DNA from: Nereocystis luetkeana
Lineage: Eukaryota > Sar > Phaeophyceae > Laminariales > Laminariaceae
Reading direction: 5' to 3'
DNA: 64,000 nucleotides
NCBI GenBank assembly: GCA_031213475.1
Contig: JARUPZ010000011.1
Coordinates: 620,001-684,000 of the forward strand
Shown: piece by piece, positions 24,301 to 34,193 of the stretch
How positions within the stretch are numbered: the first letter of the stretch is position 1
Layout: the number at the start of each line of letters is the position of its first letter
The notes under the pieces: generated by a model
What the model was told of the DNA's origin: nothing
The model's database searches: none
What the model saw: the letters and a program-made list of their open reading frames with translations, nothing else
Translations under genes and position numbers: made by a program

Positions 24301-27300
24301 TTTCCGCTGCCGGCCTCAGCGATTGATCAGGTTCGAAACAGGCACACGATATATTCTAGGAGGTGCGAGCTTTGTAGCGTTTCCCCCCCTAACCGTGGGA
24401 AGGATCACGCGCGCATGATTCACTTCTGCTCGGCGCTAAGACGCCAGTAGCCTCAGTTTTTGTCGTCGATTGCTGCAGTACATGCGACGCACCATGCTAA
24501 CCGCCTCATACGGTTATCAAGCGGAACTACTGCACGAGTTCCACGGGTATCCACCGATAGCCGGTAGTGACAAAATGACCAGTATTTTGAACGGTTCACG
24601 TGGGAAACTATGCAACACGTGGGACAGATAGATCAAATAGACAATTCCCAATGCATGATCTAGATCCTTCAGGACAGATAGACTGCTGGTCGGGAAGATT
24701 TATCTCATACTCCCGGGTGGAACCCGTATGATCTGCGTGCATGATCTAGCACATGTTTTCTGGGTCGGATCTGTATCATGCAGATCGTGCACAATATATC
24801 ACAACGGGAGGTTTGGACCTACAGTAGATGATCTAAATGATCTGTAGATAGGTAGGTCATGGCCTGTCCGAGGTGTCAAACGTTTACTGCAAGCCGTGGA
24901 TCGCACACCGGCATGACCTCACTCCGTGTTCACTCGCCTCTGCCAACGTGTAGACCAAGGACACGAGCTTCTGCACCTCCTCCCTTCGCTTCTCGTCTAA
25001 AACGACGATTCTCAGGGTTTCTCTCCGCGCGTTTTGGCTTCTCCACAGCCTGCACGTATTGCACATTCCTTTCACATTAGCAATACGGGGAAATTACCCA
25101 TACTTCGAACAAATCAGATAGATCAGATAGATCTGATACAACAGATAGACCAGATAGGTAAGGTACATGAGATAAATCATATAGATAATATAAACCAGAT
25201 TGATATGACAGATCCGATATATCAGATCTATTTGATGGATCAGATATATCTGATAGATCGGATGTATCAGGGAAATCAGGTTGATGAGGCAGATCAGATA
25301 CATCCTTCTTACTTGATGATGTGGACACTCCGAGGCAGATACATCTATCTATTCCCGATCCTGCGCGATCTGATATACAGCAGTAGCTCGTGTTGCCGAG
25401 TGGGACGCGTATAATCTCCACGGTCTAGCACACGTCTACAGGGTTGGGTATGTACTTTTAATATGCAGATATATCCTGCATGACCTCTCACTACGGCAGG
25501 TTAGGAAATAGATTATCCCCTAGATAGATCATTATTTGTCCGATATGAAAAATACACGAACTTCAGGTTCCGCGAAACAAGCCACCACCACTGAAATGCT
25601 GCAGCTCTGTTTTTAGAGCTGTTGGATTGTAGGCTGCGTCTCATTGATAGCTCGGAGAACTTCGCGAGGTTGCTCAAACAGCAGCACACCAGCGCCTCAA
25701 AACCTTGCTTCCCTTGTCCTCTCCGAGCGACGCGCCTCACCTTAGCTGCAAATTTCCGAAGAGCGCCTTGAGCATCACGCTAACCTTTTCTCCACACGTC
25801 GGGACTAGCACCGCCACCTTCAACTGCCCAATGGTGTCGTCTATGTCCGTCAGATCGTCCATGAACACCTGTAGCGATGGCATGTTTGTGACATAACCGA
25901 CAACCAGCAAAACCAGCAGTTCATAAAAACGCGAAGCGTCTTTAGGCGGACGACACGTATCTGGTAGATGTGTCGGTGTTCGACACAAGCTGCGCCATTC
26001 ATCGGTTACCATTCATCTTCACATAACCTACAGTATGATGTTAGCGTATGTATGGCGCTTCGAAAACGACTTTTGATTTGCTGCCATGAAAATTGCTAAG
26101 CGTTTCGTGATGGATGATAAATATTGGTATTTGGTGTAACCTGCGTCATTTAGCTTCAGGTAGAGGATGGGATTACCACAAAACGTTGGTTTGCTGCCAT
26201 GGCGATACCATACCCTCCCTCTGGGCGGGAAAGAAAAGGGACGCAGCTGTGGCCGACGATATTCCCGATAGCCATAATACTCTCGGCGCCCGTCAACCGA
26301 TAATATCAAAAGCATCGATAACATTGATAGTATCGATAATATCGATAAGATGTACTCGCATGGACAATATCGATAATATGTGTATTTTCAGACGCTTGCT
26401 ACGATAGGAGTATACCGCCTGTACTTGAAGCTCTTCACTTCAGGAGCTCTATGCTATCACTAAGTCATACATTATATACTGTGTTACATACTACTGTGTT
26501 ACATAGGCTACGAAGCGTATGAGGTTACGAGTTTTTTTCAAGTTTGCTGCCATTAGGTAGCCTCACCCTCTCACCCTGTTGCCCTTTTACCTTTTCTCTA
26601 TGAACAGGAAACGACCGGGAGCTGTGGCCAACGATCATCCCAATAGCCATAATACACTCAGCGCCCAGGAACGTGTAGGCCCAGATGAGGTGGTCCACGT
26701 CAATGAGAGAGCGCTTAAACCTCCACGTTAGGTAGACGCCCATGCAGATCAGGTTGATTATACCGCACACCCGAATAAACCAAGCGGACGGGGCTTCCTC
26801 CGTGTGCTGGGGCTCGTATATTTTTCTTCGTCTGTTGACCCCCAGGAAACGGTGGTGGGGGGAAGGGGGGTTTGAAGGAGGCAGGAAGGGGAAATGTGGA
26901 GGGGAGATTCTAAAGAAAAGCAGAGGCGCCGGGCGCAAAATATCTGCGAGCTGACAGGAAACAGCAAAAATGATACACGACGGGGCAGGTGCTCAAGACC
27001 CGCAACCTTCCTCGCGCCTTAGATGGCCCTGACGATGGCGGACAACGGTAGCATTAGGCAAAAAATTTGTCCACTCTGTGCACGTTGGTGAAGGTGGAAA
27101 CATACTCGTACCCTTGCCGCTTCTTCCCCCTCCTTCTCCGCCTGCACGCACCGCGCCTCCCATTTGCGTCATATATACCTGGCGTACTGAAGGGCTTGAG
27201 GCTCGTGGTGACTTAGGTAAGGGGATTCGGTTCCGGGCCACTCTTTGTTGTGTCCGAAAAACTATGATTGCTTGTATAATAACATCAGATATAAACGGTT

Positions 27301-30300
27301 CTCCTACTTGAGGACATGGTACACTGAAAAAATTAATACCAGTCTGATCGAAAAAATAAGACACGTTTCGATGGCCACAATGCGCACAAAAGCACATTTT
27401 ACTCGCGATCAGACTGGCACAAACTAACCCCAAGTAGTTTAAGCCGAAAAATACTGTGTCCGTTCTAAAGGGGGTGTTTTTGGCACTCAGGCCTAGGTTT
27501 ATAGGAGTGGATACTCCGATCACTCCGATCCGAACGGATTATTAAGCCGCAAGACGAGCTGATCCCAGAAACTGGTGGCGATTTCGGCCGCTCTCTTATC
27601 GTCATCAAGCACACCCCGGGCGTAATCAAAGAGAGAAAAGAAGGCTGAAATATTTCTCGCGAGAAAAGTGCGAAAAGCGAGCACCGGCAGCGGGGAGGGG
27701 CAGCGGGGAGGGGCGGGGGGGGCGCCATGTGGCCCAATACAATGGTTGATCTGAGCTGGAGAAGCACTGGAAACACAGTAGGGCAACGACAATAGATGGG
27801 ATGGAAAAAAAACTATGAAAACAGGACGACAAGGAAACACGGCCTCGGTCCAGGAAGAAGGGAGCCGCGGTGCGAGGAGTTCAAAGTGTTCGACTCTTCC
27901 CCCACGGGTGTCTGCCTCCACCGCACTTACTCCTCTCGGGGGTCCGGTCAGGTCAACATTTCCACACGCCCGAGGTGTTACGAGAAACAGTGGGTTCTGC
28001 TGTTGCAGCGGCGACGATGGGTTAGATTGACACATGACTCCTTTTCTAGTTGTGAGGGTATGGTGATAATAAGATTTATTTTAAGTGGAAGACTATACTT
28101 AACCAATCCGCCGGGGGATTGAAGGAAAGGAGCAATCCTCGTCCTCACCGGTTGTAAAAGTGCGTTTCATTTTCGCTGTGCTCGTCGTCGCTCTGTTCGT
28201 CGGCGTTTACCCTAGCGCTCGAACCTCGTCTGCCCTTGCCGTTCAGGCTTTTCTTGCGGTCCTGCACAGCAGCCATCAATTCGTAGTTCGCGAGGAACGC
28301 AAATATTAATGTTTGTTAGCCGTGACGGATATGATCATGGCCACCGCATAAATCGTACGGAGTCCATAGGCTTGCGCGGCAGAAACACAGAGGTGAGACA
28401 AATGCGTTTCACAGGAGGAGGCTTTATATTCACGGCAGCAACCGAAGCAGGTTCTTCATGGTTTTCTGTGCGGCAAATCGATTCACCCCTGTGTTGTTTC
28501 TAACATGGGAACGCTGCTCTCTCCACGCTATATCCGATCGGCCCGATGGGAGGATGCGACTCGCGCGGCAGAAAAACAGAGGTGGGACGGGAGTGTGCAT
28601 CCCGAAAGAAAGGAAGGTAGGTAGTTAGATACATTGCCGACAAAAACCAGAGGAGAGTTATTTTTTCACAGGTACTTGGTGACAAATAAATTTATATTTC
28701 CCAAGGGATGTATACATACTTCCAAGTATACAAATTGTATATCGTGCAAAATATTATCTCTCTTTGGGCTTACCCCGATCGCCACGAGCTCAGCGCCTTC
28801 CCCATTGTTGCCATAGAAGCTGAACTTGCGGGTGGCCTTTGTTGCCGCCACGGCCACTTTCACCGCACGCTTTCCGGCCTTTTCCAAGAAGCTTGGCCTC
28901 CTCTGAGGCTTGTACACCGCGCTCCTTTCGTCTGCTTTGTACCCCGAGAAAGTCATCCGTCGAGGTGGCACGCTGTGCGACGGCAACACTGGAGACGACT
29001 TGCCGTAAGTGCTCCCTCCTCCTCTCCCCCCTCCCGTGCCGCTCTTTCTGCCACTGTCTCCCTCTGCTTCCGATTCGTCCGTGGTTGTGTTGTAGCTGAG
29101 CTCGGACAGCTGCTGCGGCTGTTGCTTCCGTCGCTCCTGCTGCTGCTGTTGTCGTCGCCGCCCCACGCCTGACCGGAACATCCCCGCGTTGTTCGGCGTC
29201 AGGATGCCCTAACAGTAGATTGAGCAAATCACGTAGATACGCAAAGGCAAAAATTACAAACACGCAGTGATACATTGAATGGCAGGTACATGTTGAATAG
29301 GAGAAGAACAGTTGTTGTTGTTGTGCTCACATTAACTCACAATACAATGCAGTCCGTGGTCGCAGGACAGGCTCCAATAACTCTGGAGTGGAAGAAATAC
29401 CTCGGTAGTAAAACAGAGGCAAAAACAAAAAACAAGCATACGCACTCCACCACTGCGGACACCAGGGAAGCAAAAAGGAGACTATTAGTAGCAGACAAAA
29501 ACCTAAAAAAGAAGATGAAGCGAAGCAAAAAAAAAACGAACTAAAACAAAAGCAGATAGCAAAACGCAAAAAAGGCAAAACGGACCATACTGACAGAGAC
29601 ACAAAGAGGTACAAACGGGAATGAAAGAAAGATGAAAAAAAGAAGGGACAAAAAAGCGATAATCATGGGCGGCGGGGAAAAGAAAATACGAAAGGCAGGC
29701 ACTGGAGCATACAGACACGCAAAGTTGCCCAGGTGGCACCATGCTAGTTACTTGGGTCCCAAAGAAGGGAGTGCATCATGATGATGACGGCCATAACCAG
29801 GCTTCAGTCTGTTGGGCAGACCGCCCCCCCCCCCACAGTACCAGGTATTGGTAAAATATATACATGGCCAAAACATTCAACTAGACGATGGAGCTGGCAC
29901 AACCAGCAGCGGAAAATGCGTCATGTTGGGCGTGTACTCGTATGCAGATGCATTGACTTTACCATGTCTTCGTGCGTGCACCGGTAGATAAGCAAAGGCA
30001 AGTTCTTTCAGCCCTTTTGGGTCTCAATTAGACTTGATTCTAGGATGGCCTCAACCAATATTGATTTCAGCGTGGCCTTGATCAGGCTTGAGTATAGCAT
30101 GTTCTTAATTATACCTGATTATAGACTGACGAAAAGGGTAGAACGCGTGGGTCGGTTGCAGCATCGAACCACGCTCACCAAAGTACTGTAACATGCACGC
30201 ACGAAGCGAGCTTATCCTAGCTTCAGAACTGCAACCATTGTTTTGGGACCCACCGTGAAGAATTCGTGGGACACTGTTTCTCCTTATTTTTTATTTAGTG

Positions 30301-31955
30301 CGGAGTTTCAGGGCAAATGGGGGAAAATGTGTCGCAAAACCAAATGTGAAAGAGACGGATTAATGTATCGGCCCCACCAAGCAGACAGAGTCTCAAAAAC
30401 GCGCGCTGCGCTGCTGTGCCGCTGATTTTTCAGGCCCTGGCGCTCGTGGTCTATTGTGTCCGACCCAAAGTCTGAGATAGAATTAAACTTGTGGCCACGC
30501 GCTGCTGAGGATGTGTATCAAAACTATGAATAGTGTGACGTTTCGACGTGGTTGGTCGAGTCTACAAGGTTTCCAGTCGCGAAAAGCAGCGACAATGCCT
30601 CTCTACGTATGACATTGTGGATGTTTGTATTTATAACTAAAAACATCGGATATTTTTCCCCATTGGGCCGAGAGCAGGAAACGTTACGCGGTACATGCCT
30701 GTCGTTTTACTGTGTCGGTGTTGTCTCCACATGAAACTGTTCTTTCTGACCCTCGACACCTAGCACGCCCAGTGTATTATTGGAGAGATATGAGTTGTGT
30801 CTCAAAGCTGACTAGAGGCCGACTAAACCTAATGAACGCAAAGATTGATCAGGGTGAGCAGGTGAGTCTTGTCCCAATGCCCAAACGCTGAATACCACTG
30901 TAAGATCACGACAAAATCAAGCAATCAAGAGAATAGCACATTTTTTTTGTTTTTTCAACATCACTTTTACTTTCCAGCCGTGGTCATAGGTGTCCACCCT
31001 TCTCCCCCCCGGTACGTGCTTTGATTTTTTGTCGCGCATAGGGTTCAGCACTCCCACTGCTCGTCGATTTTCATCGAATGTAGCTAACTCACGCTCTCGC
31101 GCTTCCGCTAATCATTTGTTTTTTTTTTCAAGAAAAAGCCACGAGCATGCACTCGGTGAGACTTGAACCCACCATATTGATCTTGATAGGCACGCGGACC
31201 ACCTACCAAGCCACCGGGGACGCCGGCTAAACGACATAAATAACCGCACGAATCCCGAGAAAGGACAGAATACATATATTGTAAGAAGAGATTTCACAGC
31301 AGTGCAAGAAAGACGCAATGCTACACATACGTAACGTATGCTCCCAATGCGTTTCTAGGTATACTGGCATACCATAAATCATCCCGGACCGAAACGTACG
31401 AATCGTTGGAGTTAAATAGTTGTAACAAACGATCGTTACATTTTCTCCCCTCACCTGATCAGCTGAGTCGGTCACCCGAGGCTTGAAATGTATCAAGTTT
31501 GCTGCCGGTTCCCGTTCGCTGGTAGCGATGACACCGTCATGTGTTCCCCTTCTCTTCTTACTCCGATCCCCGCCTTCGGCTCCTGTCCCGCCCCCGCCTA
31601 CTACTGGCAGAATTTTCCCCGAGCCGAACTTGTTGAAGAACCCGCCAGGTTCCACTTTTCCCGAGGCGGTTGTTCTCGGCCCATTGCCGCCGAGCCCACC
31701 GCCCGGTTCACGGCCAGTAGCCTGGCTAGCCCCCTTTTCATCTCCCTGGTTGACACCTAGGGGGACTTGATGCCCCGACTCGTTGCTTTTCAGAGCCGTC
31801 GTTTTCACAGATGCATCAGGGCCGGCTGCCCGGCGGTGTGCCGCAGAGTCGTCGGACGTCCACTTGAAGTCGGTCAATGACTTGGCAAGCACTTGGTCTC
31901 TGTACACGAAACGCCGTTGGGGTGCAGAGGGTATTGGCCGAGTTGGGAACATCAT
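13688..31955 (-). CDS. GT2 processive glycosyltransferase, cellulose-synthase-like (15 exons)
   Basis: Membrane enzyme predicted to polymerise a beta-linked polysaccharide from a UDP-sugar. Exons from 5' to 3': 31455-31955, 28774-29208, 28149-28261, 26591-26831, 25741-25868, 24923-25049, 23701-23897, 20503-20680, 20092-20241, 19201-19266, 17757-17870, 16771-16835, 15894-15981, 14557-14763, 13688-14080. All junctions are GT-AG and in phase; 3003 nt, 1000 aa. Residues 1-350 are low-complexity and basic. Two membrane segments follow (about 370-415). The GT2 domain has VPTCGE (452-457), VVLDE (488-492), NDVRH (603-607), VQTPQRF (639-645), SCGQGS (680-685), IEDTHTS (727-733) and QVLRW (769-773). 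About six C-terminal membrane segments follow (802-1000). The usual DxD reads D-V-R, which is unexpected. Product could be cellulose, mixed-linkage glucan or another glycan. The start may lie further upstream, because the frame is open to 32,180. Confidence 0.88.
14557..14763 (-). CDS. GT2 gene, exon 14 (membrane)
   Basis: Two hydrophobic segments around LQAFAGEVLLVFPVVYGF and FALYFFPFIITGVLPTVGAL. Acceptor GATCAG, donor GAAAAG|GTGACC. Confidence 0.85.
15160..15480 (+). repeat. GT2-intron repeat family, copy a
   Basis: Shares CTCATGTTGCCGGGTG, AACCGCGTAATCT, ACACGTTT..CTGGGCTGGATA and AGATCATCTG with copies at 17.5, 24.6 and 25.3 kb. A (TA)n array at 15,304-15,340 splits this copy in the middle. 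No coding content or recognisable termini. Confidence 0.8.
15304..15340. repeat. TA dinucleotide repeat
   Basis: About 18 TA units, ending in TACCTGGTA. It sits inside repeat copy a. Confidence 0.95.
15894..15981 (-). CDS. GT2 gene, exon 13 (end of QxxRW)
   Basis: Completes RWHQGAVQLAMWKGWKFALF, typical of the segment just after QxxRW. Acceptor GATGTAG, donor CAAAAG|GTGGGT. Confidence 0.9.
16455..16570 (+). repeat. Diverged tandem duplication, about 60 bp
   Basis: CAGCTGTTCACCAACGAAGT.. and CAGCTGTTTCACGAGCGAAG.. with matching flanks GCGC/GTCGA. Lies in a GT2 intron. Confidence 0.7.
16771..16835 (-). CDS. GT2 gene, exon 12 (start of QxxRW)
   Basis: 65-nt exon EILACCTWPPDTVKWRWKQV ending CTGAG|GTAAGT. 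The QxxRW motif is split over the intron to exon 13 and reads QVLRW after splicing. Acceptor CTCCTCCAG. Confidence 0.9.
17500..17735 (+). repeat. GT2-intron repeat family, copy b
   Basis: GTAGCTCATGTTGCCGGGTG, GGACATGTTTTCTGGGTTG, CACGGCAGGCGAGG and AGTAGATGATCTACAGTAG match the other three copies. It ends just before exon 11. Confidence 0.8.
17757..17870 (-). CDS. GT2 gene, exon 11 (TED motif)
   Basis: GFRSEVLIEDTHTSIDLFRQ then GWKSVYVNFPK. It carries the catalytic-base Asp (D729) in the family's TED-type motif. Acceptor CCGACAG, donor CCGAAG|GTATTA. Confidence 0.9.
19201..19266 (-). CDS. GT2 gene, exon 10 (22 codons)
   Basis: VMREGIRPDGSKYIRKGPAV then DQ. In-phase small exon with acceptor TGTAACAG and donor GACCAG|GTGCGG. 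It sits between the acceptor-loop and TED exons. No motif of its own. Confidence 0.65.
19361..19440. repeat. 10-bp minisatellite, about 8 units
   Basis: Perfect AGCACCTGAT repeats. On the gene strand the unit reads CAGGTGCTAT, so each copy carries a CAG|GTG splice-donor-like word, in the intron just after GT2 exon 9 and close to exon 10. Confidence 0.95.
19630..19870. repeat. Low-complexity tracts CACCCTATCCAT and CGACC
   Basis: CACCCTATCCAT repeats (about 19,640-19,690), then GGGTC-type and CGACC pentamers (about 19,745-19,870). A related CGACC-rich stretch with a similar layout occurs at about 40,185-40,310, so this may be a small dispersed element. Confidence 0.75.
20092..20241 (-). CDS. 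GT2 gene, exon 9 (TPQ and acceptor-site loop)
   Basis: TPQRFHDMPDW, DPLGNQ, SGRDGVGGALSCGQGSLWR. Joined to exon 8 it restores FVQTPQRF, a hallmark of processive GT2 enzymes. Acceptor CGAGTAG, donor GTGCAG|GTGCGT. Confidence 0.9.
20503..20680 (-). CDS. GT2 gene, exon 8 (DxD region, altered)
   Basis: ASIIVVNDVRHELYPEFL then QRTVPYFFTFDKIRR..YKWADVAFVQ. This aligns with the LDADH-P-FL segment of GT2 synthases, but the second Asp of DxD is Arg (D604-V-R606). Acceptor CTGCACAG, donor GTACAG|GTAGAC. Confidence 0.85.
22005..22100 (+). repeat. Short tandem repeat TGTCGCTATAGTG
   Basis: GGTTGTCGCTATAGTGCCGG and variants occur about four times in 100 bp. Intronic. Confidence 0.7.
23701..23897 (-). 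CDS. GT2 gene, exon 7
   Basis: Encodes VVLDKTVREILMREG..FIRGVEIVAEIDKL, between the first Asp and the DxD region. Acceptor CACCTTCAG, donor AACAG|GTATAT. Confidence 0.75.
24060..24150. repeat. Fragment of the 3-kb SINE-associated repeat
   Basis: TTACCCAGCCTAGGGTAAT followed by CCTAATCCTCTCCC resembles 2,955-3,010 and 3,250-3,280. Intronic, about 80 bp, truncated. Confidence 0.5.
24600..24865 (+). repeat. GT2-intron repeat family, copy c
   Basis: Shares CCGGGTGGAACCCGTATGAT, AGCACATGTTTTCTGGGT, AATATATCACAACGG and ACAGTAGATGATCT with copies a, b and d. It ends a few tens of bases below exon 6. Confidence 0.8.
24923..25049 (-). CDS. GT2 gene, exon 6 (first conserved Asp)
   Basis: LRIVVLDEKRREEVQKL carries the first catalytic-domain Asp (D491). 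Acceptor ACGTGCAG, donor CACGGA|GTGAGG; in phase with both neighbours. Confidence 0.8.
25105..25300. repeat. Degenerate CAGATA/GATA satellite
   Basis: About 195 bp of imperfect AGATAGATCAGATAGATCTG-type sequence beside exon 6. The Ile/Tyr-rich frames across it are artefacts. Confidence 0.85.
25300..25540 (+). repeat. GT2-intron repeat family, copy d
   Basis: CTCGTGTTGCCGAGTGGGAC, GTCTAGCACACGTCTACAGG, CACTACGGCAGG and a final GATAGATCATTATTTGTCC. This is the most diverged of the four copies. Confidence 0.75.
25741..25868 (-). CDS. GT2 gene, exon 5 (start of catalytic domain)
   Basis: KVAVLVPTCGEKVSVMLKAL is the first beta strand and UDP-binding region of a GT2 fold. Acceptor CGCTACAG, donor CTAAG|GTGAGG. 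Confidence 0.85.
26295..26378. repeat. ATCGATAA short repeats
   Basis: At least six ATCGATAA/TATCGATAAT words in 80 bp of intron. Likely a decayed microsatellite. Confidence 0.8.
26591..26831 (-). CDS. GT2 gene, exon 4 (first membrane segments)
   Basis: Encodes two hydrophobic segments (VCGIINLICMGVYLTW and IWAYTFLGAECIMAIGMIV) preceding the catalytic domain, as in bacterial and eukaryotic cellulose synthases. Acceptor GTCAACAG, donor AAAAG|GTAAAA. Confidence 0.8.
27590..27830 (+). mobile_element. Possible diverged SINE
   Basis: GAAATATTTCTCGCGAGAAAAGTG, a G-rich box and a later GATCTGAGCTGGAGAA, in the same order as in the SINE at 38,345-38,660. The tRNA-like head is not convincing, so this is tentative. 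Confidence 0.3.
27915..28125. repeat. Dispersed repeat, copy 2
   Basis: Partner of 1,395-1,585: same start (CTCCACCGCAC..CTCTCGGGGGTC) and same end (CCAATCCGCCGGGGG), diverged middle. It lies in the GT2 intron just downstream of exon 3. Confidence 0.55.
28149..28261 (-). CDS. GT2 gene, exon 3 (short)
   Basis: 113-nt exon, DRKKSLNGKG..HFYN, after a CTGCTGTGCAG acceptor and ending AACCG|GTGAGG. It bridges the otherwise mismatched phases of exons 2 and 4, which is strong support for it. Confidence 0.75.
28774..29208 (-). CDS. GT2 gene, exon 2
   Basis: Phase 0 to phase 0, 145 codons. It begins GILTPNNAGMF after a CTGTTAG acceptor, carries a Gln-rich run, Ser/acidic and Gly-rich linkers and a basic KRAVKVAVAATKATRK segment, and ends GAELVAIG at GGG|GTAAGC. 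No known domain. Confidence 0.7.
29320..29613 (+). repeat. Dispersed repeat, inverted partner of 55.73-56.03 kb
   Basis: About 290 bp, AG-rich on this strand, closely matching the reverse complement of 55,729-56,030 with landmarks GCAGTCCGTGGTCGCAGGAC, CTCCACCACTGCGGACACC and CGGACCATACTGACA..GACACAAAGAGGTAC. Non-coding. Lies in GT2 intron 1. Confidence 0.9.
30925..31232 (-). mobile_element. tRNA-derived SINE, copy in GT2 intron 1
   Basis: Minus strand from about 31,228: an A-box-like TGGCTTGGTAGGTGG and B-box-like GGTTCAAGTCT about 40 bp apart, then a body with TTAGCGGAAGCGCGAGAGCG, ending in an A-rich tail near 30,940. About 85-90% similar by eye to 47,990-48,345. Confidence 0.85.
31455..31955 (-). 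CDS. GT2 gene, exon 1 (N-terminal)
   Basis: Encodes residues 1-167, a Gly/Lys/Ser-rich, probably cytosolic and disordered N terminus. It starts MMFPTRPIPS and ends VTDSADQ at a GATCAG|GTGAGG donor. The frame stays open to 32,180 through a Pro-rich stretch made by a poly-G/C run, which I do not include. Confidence 0.6.
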
Positions 31956-33115
31956 CCTTGTTGCTGCGAGGATAAAGAGGATGGACGGGCCAGCTTTACG
32001 AGGTGGTCGGTCGTAAGCGTGGCCGCTCCTCCAGAGCTGAGGCGAGCTGAGGCAAGCTCGCAGAAGTTGCCGTTCGTGAGTGTGCATGCCCCACCCTCCA
32101 GCTATCCGGGTAGGGCCGACATTGCGGGGGGGGGGGGGGGGGTCTCTTATTGCTGCACAGAAGGTTTGAATGTCAGACACGTGGAGTCAAACATCTGGCT
32201 CTCTTCCTCCCTCTCTCCTCCACCGGACGCAAACGTGCCGGGTTAGAGGTGCTGGATGATGCCCCTTGGAGCCGGGTTTGCAACCATCTACTCGAGGGTG
32301 CTCCTCAGGCCTTGTAGAATTTGAAAGTGAGGAGCAGCCACCCAACAACCATTGCAACCCCCATTACAACCTATACATCTTTGAGATGTACGTGTTACAT
32401 ACTAAATATTGTTACATACCTGGTATTGATCGACAGGTACCTAACTCAGGTCGAGGGTTTGGCTGTGTCCATGCTGTCGACATGAAGTCTAGCTTACCTT
32501 CTTTTCTGAAATTTGATTGTTTGTTGGCAGTAGTAGTGATGTTATACAGCTTCCCATTTTTGCTGGCGAGGAGCGTCAGAAGTTCAGCTACCGTATATAG
32601 CTTGCGTCCTTGGTGATTTCAGCAACTTTTTTTCGAAGGGGTTGTTCGTTCCTGTGAGTGCCCCCCCAGCTGGACGGGAAGACCGACGTTGGAGAGGGGC
32701 TCTCGTCTCAGTATCCCCCTTTATCCGTAGTGCCCCGATATCAGTAGTACTCCTTTATCAGTAGTTCCCACCCCATTATCAGTAGTACCCTTTTGTCGGC
32801 GGTACCTCAGTATCAGTAGTACCTTTACCAGTAGTATCTAGCCCATTATCAGTAGTACCTTTATCCTAAGTAGTACCTTTTACCCGTGGTACCTATATCC
32901 CACTATCAGTACTACCTGCCCTATGATCAGTAGTATTTCATCAGTAGCACCCCTCTAGCAGCAGTACCTACCCCATCATCTCTAGTACCTACCCCATTAA
33001 CAGTATTTAATTGTACCCATATATAAGTAGGTAGTACCCCATGATCAGTAGTACCCCTATATAAGCAGTAGTTGTTCATCAATAGTACTCACCTGGTAAA
33101 TGATTAGTAGTAATA
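31956..33115. repeat. Intergenic region; poly-G run and ATCAGTAGTACC array
   Basis: A poly-G run lies at about 32,125-32,142. At 32,720-33,060 there is an imperfect array built on ATCAGTAGTACC/CCATTATCAGTAGTACC with a period of roughly 25-30 bp. No host coding sequence is recognised beyond the open upstream extension of GT2 exon 1 (to 32,180). Confidence 0.75.
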
Positions 33116-33214
33116 CGGGGGACCATGGTAAATAGAACCAAACACTGTCGATAAAAAAACGGAAATATATAGGTTTTTGTGTATACCGTAGGTCCTTTTT
33201 ACTATGGCCCCCCG
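33116..33214. mobile_element. TA-flanked MITE
   Basis: 99 bp with terminal inverted repeats of about 25 bp (outer bases CGGGGGACCATGGTAAAT and its complement), flanked by TA. It matches 58,411-58,509 closely in the core (GATAAAAA..AAATATATAGGTTTTT). TA target duplication suggests mobilisation by a Tc1/mariner-like or other TA-targeting transposase. None is encoded in the window. Confidence 0.9.
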
Positions 33215-33992
33215 TAATACGTTTAGACGCGAGCGACCATAGGGGTGTACAGTGTACAGTACTGTACACTTTTTGGGGGCAAACACATTTCTGATTGCCG
33301 GGTGGAGCTCCTCGAGGGCAACGAGGAACTCTGCCCAGTGAACATGCCTTAACAAGGCATGGCTTATTGTAATAATTGGAACACCATTAGGATTTATTTA
33401 TGCTATTCGTTGTGCGTGTACGTAGGCCCTCGGGTTGTACTCTACTTTGTTCTCGCAGTCGGTGTCTGGGTGAGGTGTAGGTGTCCTATACTATAATCAT
33501 GATATTCAAGTAAGGAGCCCACAGAAAAAAACTGCGGTAGCCGCAGCACCGTTATCGTAACATCCGTCCTCTCCAATCACAATTTGCAGTAATACACTAC
33601 TGCCTCCCTCGCTTCCACCGCATGCCCCCATCCCCCAGTGGCATTATATCTCGCAATAGTGTACCGCTATGGGAAAAGCAAAAACAAAATCTGGTCGCTG
33701 TCGATCCGCTGATCCATGGATACAGTCAGAGTCATATTATTTCCTGGCATGACACGCGCTAATTGGTGATCCCTTCTCCCAAGTCCACAGCAAAAACCTT
33801 TGCCCGCGCCCGCGTGACGTGTCCCCACGTCCGTCGACATTTAACTGAACATGGAACCGTGGAGGGGTCTGGGTAGTGGTGTACAACGATGCAGGCACAC
33901 ACATTTATCTGTAGTATACTTAAAGTAGAACCGCGCGTATAACTTGACTTGACGTTGTCAATGTACTATCCCTCGATGTCGTCAATGCCCTA

Positions 33993-33996
33993 CTAG

Positions 33997-34027
<31 letters not shown>

Positions 34028-34193
34028 GTGCCCCCTGCGTCGACAAGCGCTGACCGTCGTACTGGTGCCCGCACCTCGTGGAACCGTCTTCGAAGCCTAC
34101 CAGGTAAGTGCCATTCGGGTGTACCGCGCGGATAACCCCATTTTTGGTCTTTGGAGGACCCGTTCCAGGGACTTGACGGTCCCGGAATTGCAC
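33993..34193 (-). CDS. Coiled-coil/Tudor gene, last exon
   Basis: Module 4 (VQFRDRQV..NGVIRAVHPNGTYLVGFEDG) then a short tail ending in a poly-Leu run encoded by a CTG repeat (about 33,996-34,028) and a stop. The Leu run probably tracks repeat-length variation. Confidence 0.8.

Noticed and set aside
31956-32180. Upstream extension of GT2 exon 1 to 32,180
   Set aside because: The frame is open, but it runs through a poly-G/C run (Pro-rich) and lacks family similarity. The MMFPTRP start at 31,955 is preferred without proof.
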